Source: Ornithinibacter sp. (GTDB lineage Bacteria > Actinomycetota > Actinomycetes > Actinomycetales > Dermatophilaceae). From it: 64,000 nucleotides of DNA. The notes beneath the pieces are model-generated. The model did not search any database and was not told the DNA's origin. It saw only the letters and a program-made list of their open reading frames with translations. The DNA lies in the NCBI GenBank assembly GCA_029266735.1, contig JAQSWG010000015.1, positions 1 through 64,000 of the forward strand, in the 5' to 3' direction. Made by a program: the position numbers and the translations under genes. Every line of letters starts with the position of its first letter. The stretch's first letter is position 1. Positions 18,952 through 27,475 of this stretch are shown piece by piece.

Positions 18952-19546
18952 GCCCACCGGGACCGGTGTCCGGATCGCGCAGCCGTGGGCAGCCGGCGCA
19001 CTCCACGCATCCCGGCAGTGCGTAGATGAGGCAGCACGACTCGCGACGCGGGACGCCGGTGCGGATCAGCCCCGCCGCGGACTCGGCCTCACGCCGGGCG
19101 GCGGTCCACATGTCGTCGACCATCGCCGCCCGAGTGTGCGGTCCGAGTCGCACGATGGACGGGTATGCCGCCGCGGCCGGCTCGGCGACCGCGCGGTAGT
19201 CGCGCTCGGCCCGCTCGAGCCGCTCGGGCATCGGCGCGTCGTCGGCGACCAGACGGGCCAGTCGAACGGTCCCAGGCACGAGCGAGGCGCCGACGGTGAA
19301 GGTGAGTCCGTCGAGGTCCGCTCGCCACGGTCCCACGGCCGCTGCGTAGGCGGCGGTGTGCGCCGGGACCTGGAGGACCCACTGGAGGACGAAGGCGGAG
19401 GCGACCTGCGCCGGCGCGTCGACGGCATACCACCGGCCCTGCTGGCTGCGCAGAGCCTCCTGCCACGAGCGGGGGTCGGACCCGATGTCGTGGGGCAGGG
19501 CGGGGCCGCCACGGACGAATGAGAGCCACGCGTGCCGCCGCGACAT
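18932..19546 (-). CDS. FhuF-like ferric iron reductase with C-terminal 2Fe-2S motif
   Basis: RRESCCLIYALPGCVECAGCPR cysteine motif; start approximate. Confidence 0.65.
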   Translation of the reverse strand: MSRRHAWLSFVRGGPALPHDIGSDPRSWQEALRSQQGRWYAVDAPAQVASAFVLQWVLQVPAHTAAYAAAVGPWRADLDGLTFTVGASLVPGTVRLARLVADDAPMPERLERAERDYRAVAEPAAAAYPSIVRLGPHTRAAMVDDMWTAARREAESAAGLIRTGVPRRESCCLIYALPGCVECAGCPRLRDPDTGPGGLRAGPR

Positions 19547-19605
19547 GAGCGCAGCGGCACCCGCCGGGTCGACGGGCGCCGCTGCCTGGTGAGGCCGCTG
19601 GGCCG

Positions 19606-19941
19606 TCAGCCGTGCGCCTTGTCGTAGGCCGCCTGCACGTCGGCGGAGATCCGGCCCCGGTCGCTGACCGTGTGGCCGTTCCGTCGTGCCCACTCACGGA
19701 CCGCGCCGAGGTCTGCCTTGCGGCCCGTGCCCCTGCCGGCGGAGCGACCCGACGAGCGGCGCCCGCCCGTCCGCTCGGCGTGGCCGATCCACGCGGCGAG
19801 GTCGTCGCGCAGTTTCGTCGCATTCTTCGAGGTCAGGTCGATCTCGTAGCTGACACCGTCGAGAGAGAACGAGACGGTCTCGTCGGCGGGGGAGCTCTTG
19901 TCGACGTCGTCGACGAGGAGCACCTGGACCTTCTTTGCCAT
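19606..19941 (-). CDS. lsr2: Lsr2 family nucleoid-associated protein
   Basis: MAKKVQVLLVDDVDKSSPADETVSFSLDGVSYEIDLT...REWARRNGHTVSDRGRIS. Confidence 0.95.
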   Translation of the reverse strand: MAKKVQVLLVDDVDKSSPADETVSFSLDGVSYEIDLTSKNATKLRDDLAAWIGHAERTGGRRSSGRSAGRGTGRKADLGAVREWARRNGHTVSDRGRISADVQAAYDKAHG

Positions 19942-20057
19942 GGTTTTCCCTTCAAGGTGATTTCACCCCGGCCATTCCGTGGCCGGGCGGGGCACCGCTC
20001 AGGATGCCGGGAAGACCTTATCCCGTGCTTCGGCCAAAGGTAAAGAAAGAGTAAAGC

Positions 20058-20294
20058 TCAGGGCAATGACGTCGATTTCCCGGGGGTTTCGTCCACTGAG
20101 GGGGCAGCCCTGGGTCCGCGCCCGGGATCGTTCTCCGCAGCGCGTCGACGGGCGTCGTGCTCCTTCTCGAAGGCCGCCTGGGCGATGCGCTCACGGCGGT
20201 CACCCTCGATCATCGACTTGACGATGAAGTAGAAAAGGGTGGCCACGAGAATGGTCGGGATGATGGCTGCGAGATAGACCAACGCGCTGGACAT
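20058..20294 (-). CDS. Small single-pass membrane protein
   Basis: MSSALVYLAAIIPTILVATLFYFIVKSMIEGDRRERIAQAAFEKEHDA; adjacent to lysS. Confidence 0.7.
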   Translation of the reverse strand: MSSALVYLAAIIPTILVATLFYFIVKSMIEGDRRERIAQAAFEKEHDARRRAAENDPGRGPRAAPSVDETPGKSTSLP

Positions 20295-20295
20295 C

Positions 20296-21807
20296 TCAGG
20301 CCTCCGGCTTGAGGTGGGGGAAAAGAATCGTCTCACGGATGTTGGCACCGGTGAAGAGCATGACGAGGCGGTCCACGCCGAGGCCGAGCCCCCCCATCGG
20401 CGGGGCCCCGTACTCCAGGGCGCGCAGGAAGTCCTCGTCGAGCTGCATCGCCTCCGGGTCTCCGCCGGCGGCGCGCATCGACTGCTCGGTGAGCACCTCA
20501 CGCTGCACCACCGGGTCCACGAGCTCGGAGAAGCCGGTTCCACGCTCAACCCCGGCGATGACGAGGTCCCACGCCTCGATGAGGCCCTCCGTGTCCCGGT
20601 GTGGCCGGGCCAGCGGCTGGGCGATCGCCGGGTAGTCGCACAGGAAGGTCGGCTGGAGGAGCCTCGGCTCGACGAGCTCGCCGAGCAGCTCGAGGAAGAC
20701 CTTGTCCTTCTCCATGCCGGGGGCCAGCTCGACACCGTGGCGCTCCGCGAGCTCGACGAGGCGCTCGCGGGGGGTCCCGAGGGAGACCTCCTCGCCGACC
20801 ACCTCGCTCACCGCGTCGTAGACCGGCAGCCACCGCCATTCGCCGCCGAGGTCGACGGTGCCCATGGCGGTGTCGACATGGCGGGAGCCGAGCGCGTCCG
20901 CGACGCCGACGTAGAGGTCGCGGATGAGGGCTCCGATGCTCCGCTGGTCACCCCACGCCTGGTAGGCCTCGAGCATCGTGAACTCGGGGGAGTGCGTCGC
21001 GTCGACACCCTCGTTTCGGAAGATCCGGCCCAACTCGTAGACCCGGTCGACCCCGCCGACGACGGCCTTCTTGAGGTTGAGCTCCAGCGCGATGCGGAGC
21101 ACCATCTCGTGGTCGAACGCGTTCATGTGGGTGCGGAACGGGCGGGCCGCGGCTCCCCCGTGGACGAGCTGGATCACCGGCGTCTCCACCTCGACGTAAC
21201 CCTGTGCGTCGAGCACCGCCCGGATCGCGCGCAGGGCGGTGGCCTTGGTGCGCACCATGTCGCGCGCCTCCTGCCGGACGACCAGGTCGGCGTAGCGCTG
21301 GCGCACCCTGGCCTCCTCGGAGAGCTCGCGGTGCAGCACCGGCAGCGGGCGCAGGGCCTTCGAGGCCATCCCCCACCGACTCGCGAGCACCGACAGCTCG
21401 CCGCGGCGCGAGCTGATCACCCGGCCCTCCACGAAGACGTGGTCGCCCAGGTCGACATCCGCCTTCCACGCGGCGAGGGACTCCTCGCCCACCTCAGCCA
21501 GGCTGAGCATCACCTGGAGCCGAGTGCCCGCACCCTCCTGGAGCGTGGCGAACGCGAGCTTCCCGGTGTTCCGCACGAAGACGACGCGGCCGGCGACGCA
21601 CACGACGTCCGAGGTCTCCTCACCCTGCTCGAGGTGCCCCCATCCCTCACGCACCTCGCCGAGCGAGTGGGTGCGCGGGACCGACACGGGGTATGCCGGG
21701 ATGCCGGCGTCGAGGAGGCGGTCGCGCTTCTCGCGGCGGATCCGCAGCTGCTCGGGGAGGTCGGCCTCGGGGAGCGACGTGGTCGGCGTCTCGGTCACGA
21801 GGGTCAA
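20296..21807 (-). CDS. lysS: Lysyl-tRNA synthetase
   Basis: Class II motifs FRTHMNAFDHEMVLRIALEL, GRIFRNEGVDATHSPEFTMLEAY, GLGLGVDRLVMLF. Confidence 0.97.
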   Translation of the reverse strand: MTLVTETPTTSLPEADLPEQLRIRREKRDRLLDAGIPAYPVSVPRTHSLGEVREGWGHLEQGEETSDVVCVAGRVVFVRNTGKLAFATLQEGAGTRLQVMLSLAEVGEESLAAWKADVDLGDHVFVEGRVISSRRGELSVLASRWGMASKALRPLPVLHRELSEEARVRQRYADLVVRQEARDMVRTKATALRAIRAVLDAQGYVEVETPVIQLVHGGAAARPFRTHMNAFDHEMVLRIALELNLKKAVVGGVDRVYELGRIFRNEGVDATHSPEFTMLEAYQAWGDQRSIGALIRDLYVGVADALGSRHVDTAMGTVDLGGEWRWLPVYDAVSEVVGEEVSLGTPRERLVELAERHGVELAPGMEKDKVFLELLGELVEPRLLQPTFLCDYPAIAQPLARPHRDTEGLIEAWDLVIAGVERGTGFSELVDPVVQREVLTEQSMRAAGGDPEAMQLDEDFLRALEYGAPPMGGLGLGVDRLVMLFTGANIRETILFPHLKPEA

Positions 21808-21913
21808 GGCTACGGTGGCGCGGCCGAGGTGCCGTCCGGCGTCCCGTCCGACGGGGTGCCGAGCCCGGCCAGTGCGCGGCGGCTCCCGCCCGCCCGAAGG
21901 TGCGAGGGAACCG

Positions 21914-22654
21914 TCAGCGCTCGTCGAGCATGAGGTCCAGGGAGTAGTCCTCGGCGCGGTAGCAGTGGTCGCCGAACTCGATGGCGTCGCCGGCCGGCCC
22001 GAACGCCGTCCTCGTCATCGTCAGCACCGGCTGCTGCCCGCGGATGGCGAGCCGACGGCGCTCCTCGCGCGTCGGCATCCGCGCTCCGACGTTCTGGGAG
22101 GCGACGACGGGGGTGGCGCCGCGAGCGCGCAAGGCCGCGTAGAGCCCGTCGGCGGTGAGCTCCTCGGCCGTCACGTCGGCGTATGCCGGTGGCAGCCAGT
22201 TGTGGAGCACCGCGAGCGGTGCCCCGTCGGCACACCGCAGCCGGACGAGGGCCAACAGGTCGGTGTCGACGGGAAGGTCCAGCGCGGCGGCGGCCCGCGC
22301 GTCCCGCACGGTGCGCACGTCGAGCACCGTCGTGCTGGGGGCCTGGCCGGACCGCAGCAGGTCGTCGTGAAGGCTGGAAAGGGCCGCACGCCGGTGCACC
22401 TTGCGGTTGGCGACCGTGGTGCCGACTCCTCGGCGGCGCACGACGAGTCCCTGGTCCACGAGGGCCTGCATGGCCCGCCGCACCGTGGGGCGGGAGAGGG
22501 AGAGACGCGCCGCGAGCGCCACCTCGTTCTCGACCGGGTCGCCCGGCTGGAGACGGCCCTCGTGGATCGCCGCGGTGAGCTGCTCGGCGAGCTGGTGCCA
22601 CAGTGGAACGGGCGAGGCGCGGTCGATCCGCACGTGCACCCGGCCTGCGACCAT
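21914..22654 (-). CDS. GntR family (HutC/UTRA-type) transcriptional regulator
   Basis: wHTH PLWHQLAEQLTAAIHEGRLQPGDPVENEVALAARLSLSRPTVRRAMQALVDQGLVVRRRGVGT; divergent from iol operon. Confidence 0.9.
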   Translation of the reverse strand: MVAGRVHVRIDRASPVPLWHQLAEQLTAAIHEGRLQPGDPVENEVALAARLSLSRPTVRRAMQALVDQGLVVRRRGVGTTVANRKVHRRAALSSLHDDLLRSGQAPSTTVLDVRTVRDARAAAALDLPVDTDLLALVRLRCADGAPLAVLHNWLPPAYADVTAEELTADGLYAALRARGATPVVASQNVGARMPTREERRRLAIRGQQPVLTMTRTAFGPAGDAIEFGDHCYRAEDYSLDLMLDER

Positions 22655-22662
22655 GACTGGGA

Positions 22663-22702
22663 CTGTACAGCGCGGGCTTCGAGATGTCAGTATGTCCGGA
22701 CA
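22663..22702. promoter_or_regulatory. Candidate operators for the divergent GntR/iol promoter
   Basis: Palindromes CTGTACAG (22663-22670) and TGTCCGGACA (22693-22702), the latter abutting the iolG Shine-Dalgarno AGGAGGT. Confidence 0.5.
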
Positions 22703-22713
22703 AAGGAGGTCAC

Positions 22714-23718
22714 ATGCGGATCGGACTGGCCGGCGCGGGGCGCATCGGGGCGTTCCACGCGACCACCCTCTCCTCGCTCGACGGGGTGGAGGAGGTCGTC
22801 GTCGGCGACGTCGACGCCGGAACCGCCGACGCCGCCGCCTCCGCCCTCCCACACGCCCGGGCGGTCCCCATCGAGGACCTCCCGGATGCCGGCCTTGACG
22901 CGCTCGTCATCGCCACCTCGACCCCGGGCCACGCAGCGCTCATCCGGGCCGGGGTCGCGCGGGGCATCCCGACGTTCTGCGAGAAGCCGGTCGCCGCGAC
23001 GCTGGCGGAGACCATCGACGTCGTCCGGGCCGTCGAGAAGTCGGGTGTGCCGGTCCACGTGGGCTTCCAGCGGCGCTTCGACGCCGGCTACCGACGCGCG
23101 CGAGAGGCGGTGCGCTCGGGCGACCTCGGCTTCGTGCACACGGTGCGGGCCACGACGAGCGACCGGCGTCCACCGCACGCCGACTACATCCCGACGTCCG
23201 GCGGCATCTTCCGCGACTGCTCGATCCACGACGCGGACGTCCTCCGCTTCGTCACCGGTCGGGAGGTCGCTCGGGTGTTCGCCGTCGGCGGCACCAAGGG
23301 CGAGGCGTTCTTCCCCGACGGGGGTGACGTCGACACGGGCGCCGCCGTGCTGACGCTCGACGACGGGACCCTGGCCCTGCTGTCGACGACGCGCTACCAC
23401 GGGCAGGGCCACGACGTCCGGCTCGAGGTACTCGGCTCCGAGGGCTCGGTGGCGGTCGGGCTCGACGACTCCCTCGCCCTGACCTCGCTCGAGGACGGGG
23501 TGACCTTCCCCGCGGGGCCGGTGCACGATTCCTTCATGGACCGCTTCCAGCCGGCCTACCGCGCCGAGCTCACCCACTTCATCGCCGTCGCCCGCGGTGA
23601 GGCACCGAGCCCCTGCACCGCGCGCGATGCGCTGGAGGCCTTCCGCGTGGTCGAGGCGTGCACGCGATCGTGGCTCGACGGCCGGCCGGTCGACCTCTCC
23701 GACATCCCGACGACCTGA
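22714..23718 (+). CDS. iolG: Gfo/Idh/MocA oxidoreductase, probable inositol 2-dehydrogenase
   Basis: MRIGLAGAGRIGAFHATTL..., FCEKPVA, GGIFRDCSIHDADVLRF; iol context. Confidence 0.85.
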   Translation: MRIGLAGAGRIGAFHATTLSSLDGVEEVVVGDVDAGTADAAASALPHARAVPIEDLPDAGLDALVIATSTPGHAALIRAGVARGIPTFCEKPVAATLAETIDVVRAVEKSGVPVHVGFQRRFDAGYRRAREAVRSGDLGFVHTVRATTSDRRPPHADYIPTSGGIFRDCSIHDADVLRFVTGREVARVFAVGGTKGEAFFPDGGDVDTGAAVLTLDDGTLALLSTTRYHGQGHDVRLEVLGSEGSVAVGLDDSLALTSLEDGVTFPAGPVHDSFMDRFQPAYRAELTHFIAVARGEAPSPCTARDALEAFRVVEACTRSWLDGRPVDLSDIPTT

Positions 23719-23731
23719 CAAGGACCACCAG

Positions 23732-24646
23732 ATGACTCCCGCGACGGCAACATCCCTGCGTGTCCGTGTCGCCGGCGCCCCCATCTCCTGGGGAGTGTGC
23801 GAGGTGCCCGGCTGGGGGCACCAGCTGGATCCAGCGGTCGTCCTCGGGCAGATGAGCGAGGTAGGGCTCGCCGCAACGGAGTTCGGCCCCGACGGCTTCC
23901 TCCCGGACGCGCCCGAGGCCAAGGCAGCCGTCCTGCGCGACGCCGGCCTCCGGGCAGTGGGCCAGTTCGTCCCAGTCGTCCTGCATGACCCCGGGCACGA
24001 CCCGCTGCCCGTGGTCGAGGAGGCGATGACCGCGCTGGTCGCCGCCGGCGCCTCGACCGTCGTCCTCGCCGCAGCAACAGGTGGCGACGGATACGACGCC
24101 CGACCGGTGCTCGACGACGAGCAGTGGGCCACCCTCCTCGCCTCCCTGGACCGCATCGCCGACGCCGCCGCGGCGCAGGGCCTGCTGGCGACGTTGCACC
24201 CCCACGTCGGCACGATGGTCGAGTCCGGCGAGGAGACCGACCGGGTGCTGGCGGGAAGCCGCATCGCCCTGTGCCTCGACACCGGCCACCTGCTCATCGG
24301 CGGCGGCGACCCCGTGGCCGTCGCGGCCCAGCACCCCGGACGGATCGGTCACGTGCACCTCAAGGACGTCCGGGTGGACCTGGCCCGCCAGGTGCAGCGC
24401 GGCGACCTGACGTACACCGACGCCGTCGCGGCCGGGATGTACGTGCCCCTGGGAGCGGGTGACGTCGACATCGCGGCGATCGTGGGCGCGTTGGAGGCCG
24501 CAGGGTATGCCGGCTGGTACGTCCTCGAGCAGGACACCGTCCTCAGTGGCCCGCCGGACGAGACGGGCATCGACCCGGTCGTCGACGTGCGGGCCTCGGT
24601 CGCCCACATCCTCGCCCTCGCCGAGACCACTCCGGTGAACCCGTGA
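23732..24646 (+). CDS. iolE: Sugar phosphate isomerase/epimerase family, probable myo-inosose-2 dehydratase
   Basis: GAPISWGVCEVPGWGHQLDP, CLDTGHLLIGGGDPVAVA; iol context. Confidence 0.8.
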   Translation: MTPATATSLRVRVAGAPISWGVCEVPGWGHQLDPAVVLGQMSEVGLAATEFGPDGFLPDAPEAKAAVLRDAGLRAVGQFVPVVLHDPGHDPLPVVEEAMTALVAAGASTVVLAAATGGDGYDARPVLDDEQWATLLASLDRIADAAAAQGLLATLHPHVGTMVESGEETDRVLAGSRIALCLDTGHLLIGGGDPVAVAAQHPGRIGHVHLKDVRVDLARQVQRGDLTYTDAVAAGMYVPLGAGDVDIAAIVGALEAAGYAGWYVLEQDTVLSGPPDETGIDPVVDVRASVAHILALAETTPVNP

Positions 24647-25599
24647 CCGCCGCGCCGCAGGTCGTCACGATGGGGCGAACGGGGGTCGACATCTATCCCC
24701 TCCAGCACGGGGTGGGACTCGAGGAGGTGCGCACCTTCGAGAAGTTCCTCGGGGGGAGCGCGACGAACGTCGCCGTCGCCGTCGCCCGCCACGGGCACTC
24801 CGTCCGCCTCGTCACCAAGGTCGGGAACGACGCGTTCGGTCGCTACGTGCGCCGGGAGGCGGAGCGACTCGGTGTCGACCCGGCATCCATCTCGGCGCTC
24901 GACGGCGCCGGGCCGCCGACGCCGGTGACGTTCTGCGAGATCTTTCCGCCGGACGACTTCCCCCTGTGGTTCTACAGATGGCCGACCGCACCCGACCTCC
25001 TCCTGCAGGAGGACGACGTTCCGCTCGACCTCGTCCGCGATGCGGAGGTGTTCTGGGCGACGGTGACCGGCCTGTCACAGGAGCCGTCTCGCGCCACACA
25101 CCACGCGGCGTGGGTGGCCCGCCGGCGGGCCCGGCACACGGTGCTCGACCTCGACTACCGGCCGATGTTCTGGGCGGACGTGGCGGAGGCACACGCCCAG
25201 GTGGAGCGGGCGCTGGAGCTCGTCACCGTCGCCGTCGGCAACGCGCAGGAGTGCGAGGTCGCGGTCGGTGAGGTCGACCCCCAGCGGGCCGCCGACGCCC
25301 TCCTGGACCGGGGACTCGACCTGGCCGTCGTCAAGCAGGGCCCGCGGGGGGTCCTCGCGGCCACCCGCGACGAGCGGGTCGAGGTCGAACCCTTCCCGGT
25401 GGAGGTCGTCAACGGGCTCGGCGCCGGGGACGCCTTCGGGGGCGCCCTCGTCCACGGACTCCTCGAGGGCTGGGACCTCGAGCGCACCATCCGTTTCGCC
25501 AACGTGGCCGGGGCCATCGTCGCGGGTCGGCTCGAGTGCTCGACGGCGATGCCGACGCCCGACGAGGTCGACGCCGCGCTGGCCGGGGCCGGGAGGTGA
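24643..25599 (+). CDS. iolC: 5-dehydro-2-deoxygluconokinase (PfkB family)
   Basis: GRTGVDIYPLQHGVGLEEVRTFEKFLGGSATNVAVAVARHG; GLGAGDAFGGAL. Confidence 0.92.
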   Translation: MTAAPQVVTMGRTGVDIYPLQHGVGLEEVRTFEKFLGGSATNVAVAVARHGHSVRLVTKVGNDAFGRYVRREAERLGVDPASISALDGAGPPTPVTFCEIFPPDDFPLWFYRWPTAPDLLLQEDDVPLDLVRDAEVFWATVTGLSQEPSRATHHAAWVARRRARHTVLDLDYRPMFWADVAEAHAQVERALELVTVAVGNAQECEVAVGEVDPQRAADALLDRGLDLAVVKQGPRGVLAATRDERVEVEPFPVEVVNGLGAGDAFGGALVHGLLEGWDLERTIRFANVAGAIVAGRLECSTAMPTPDEVDAALAGAGR

Positions 25600-26498
25600 C
25601 CGCCGTGCAGGTGCGTCAGGTGGACACGGCCGCCCTCACCGAGCTCCGCGCGCGTGAGCCCGGGCGCATCGTCGCGGCATGGGACGAGCGAGCCCTTCGC
25701 CCAATGCTGCCCGAGGACGGCCGGCTCCTGCTCCTCGCCGCCGACCACCCGGCCCGAGGCGCCCTCGCCGTCGGATCGGACCCGATGGCGATGGCGAGCC
25801 GGTCGGAGCTCCTGGGCCGCCTCGTCACTGCGCTCGAGCGGCCCGGGGTCGACGGCGTGCTCGGCACCCCGGACGTCCTCGACGACCTCCTCCTCCTGGG
25901 AGCGCTGGAGGGCAAGGTCGTCGTCGGGTCGATGAACCGAGGCGGTCTCCAGGGCGCCGCCTGGGAGCTGGACGACCGCTTCACCGCCTACACGGCCCGC
26001 GAGATCCAGGAGCGGGGGCTCGACGGCGGCAAGATGCTCACCCGCATCGCGCTGGGCGACCCCGGGTCCCTGTCCACGCTCGCAGCGTGCGCCGAGGCCA
26101 TCGGCGAGCTGGCCGCCCACGGCCGGATGGCCATGGTCGAGCCCTTCTGGTCGGTGGTCGGCGAGCACGGTGTCCACAACCTCCTCGACCCGGACTCGAT
26201 GGTCCGGGCCGTCCAGGTGGCCTCCGGACTGGGCCCCTCGAGCGCCCACACCTGGCTCAAGCTGCCGGTCGTCGACGACCTGGCCAGGGTCATGGACGCC
26301 ACGACGCTGCCGAGCCTGCTCCTCGGCGGCGACCCACAGGAGGCGCCGGCGCAGACGTATGCCGCGTGGGGCCGAGCGCTCGACCTGCCCGCTGTCCGCG
26401 GGCTCGTCGTGGGACGTGCGCTGCTCTACCCGCCGGACGGCGACGTGGCCGGGGCCGTGGACCTCGCGGCCGACCTCGTGCACGGTGGCTCGGCATGA
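25596..26498 (+). CDS. Cgl0159-like aldolase family protein of the iol cluster
   Basis: RLLLLAADHPARGALAVG...GGLQGAAWELDDRFTAYTA...TWLKLPVVDD; GTGA overlap with iolC. Confidence 0.75.
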   Translation: MTAVQVRQVDTAALTELRAREPGRIVAAWDERALRPMLPEDGRLLLLAADHPARGALAVGSDPMAMASRSELLGRLVTALERPGVDGVLGTPDVLDDLLLLGALEGKVVVGSMNRGGLQGAAWELDDRFTAYTAREIQERGLDGGKMLTRIALGDPGSLSTLAACAEAIGELAAHGRMAMVEPFWSVVGEHGVHNLLDPDSMVRAVQVASGLGPSSAHTWLKLPVVDDLARVMDATTLPSLLLGGDPQEAPAQTYAAWGRALDLPAVRGLVVGRALLYPPDGDVAGAVDLAADLVHGGSA

Positions 26499-27475
26499 GC
26501 CCGGACCTCGGGGGCGGCTCGCGGCTCGGCGTCCCCGGGCGGGGCACGGACAACGAACAGTACGTGCGCCCCTTCGGTGCCGCGGACGACGGGACGTACC
26601 CCGTTGCCATCACCCCGACCGCGATAGGCCCTGTCACCGGGTGGAAGCACACCCGCCTGCGGGTGGCCGCGTGCCGCGAGGGCGGGTACGCCGACCACGA
26701 CAGCAAGGACGAGGAGACGCTCGTCGTGCCGCTCACCGGCTCCTTCCGCGTCGAGGTGACCGAGGCCGACGGCACGGCCCACGACATCACCCTCGTCGGC
26801 CGTGGCTCCGTCTTCGACGGCCCGACGGACGCCGTCTACGCCGGCCGCGGCGCACGCCTGCGGGTGTCCCTCGTGGGACCGGATCCCGGGCCTGGCCGCA
26901 TCGCCCTCTGCGGCGCCCCGGCGACGAAGCACGCGGAGCCGAAGCCCCTTCGCCACCTGACGGCATCCGAGGTGCCGGTCGAGCTGCGGGGCGCGGGCCG
27001 GGCGAGCCGCGAGGTGCGCAACCTGGGCCTGCCGGACGTGCTCGACGCCGACTCCCTGCTCGTCTGCGAGGTCGTGACGCCGGCGGGCAACTGGAGCTCG
27101 TGGCCGCCGCACAAGCACGACGAGGAGCGACCCGGCGAGGAGACCGCGCTCGAGGAGATCTACTACGTCGAGACCCGTTCCACGGACCCCCGCGGCACCA
27201 ACCCCGTCGGCTACCTCCGGGTCTACGGCACCGCCGAGCGCCCGCTGGACGTGGTCGCCGAGGTCGGAACGGGCGACGTGGTGCTCGTCCCCCACGGGTG
27301 GCACGGCCCAGCGATCGCCAGCCCCGACGCGGACCTCTACTACCTCAACGTCATGGCTGGCCCCGGGGCGGACCGGGCCTGGCGGATCTGCGACGACCCG
27401 GCCCATGCCTGGGTGCGCGAGACCTGGGCCGACGAGGACGTCGACCCGAGACTGCCCGTGGGAGGCCCCCGATGA
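26495..27475 (+). CDS. iolB: 5-deoxy-glucuronate isomerase
   Basis: NWSSWPPHKHDEERPGEETALEEIYYVE; VPHGWHGP. Confidence 0.93.
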   Translation: MSPDLGGGSRLGVPGRGTDNEQYVRPFGAADDGTYPVAITPTAIGPVTGWKHTRLRVAACREGGYADHDSKDEETLVVPLTGSFRVEVTEADGTAHDITLVGRGSVFDGPTDAVYAGRGARLRVSLVGPDPGPGRIALCGAPATKHAEPKPLRHLTASEVPVELRGAGRASREVRNLGLPDVLDADSLLVCEVVTPAGNWSSWPPHKHDEERPGEETALEEIYYVETRSTDPRGTNPVGYLRVYGTAERPLDVVAEVGTGDVVLVPHGWHGPAIASPDADLYYLNVMAGPGADRAWRICDDPAHAWVRETWADEDVDPRLPVGGPR

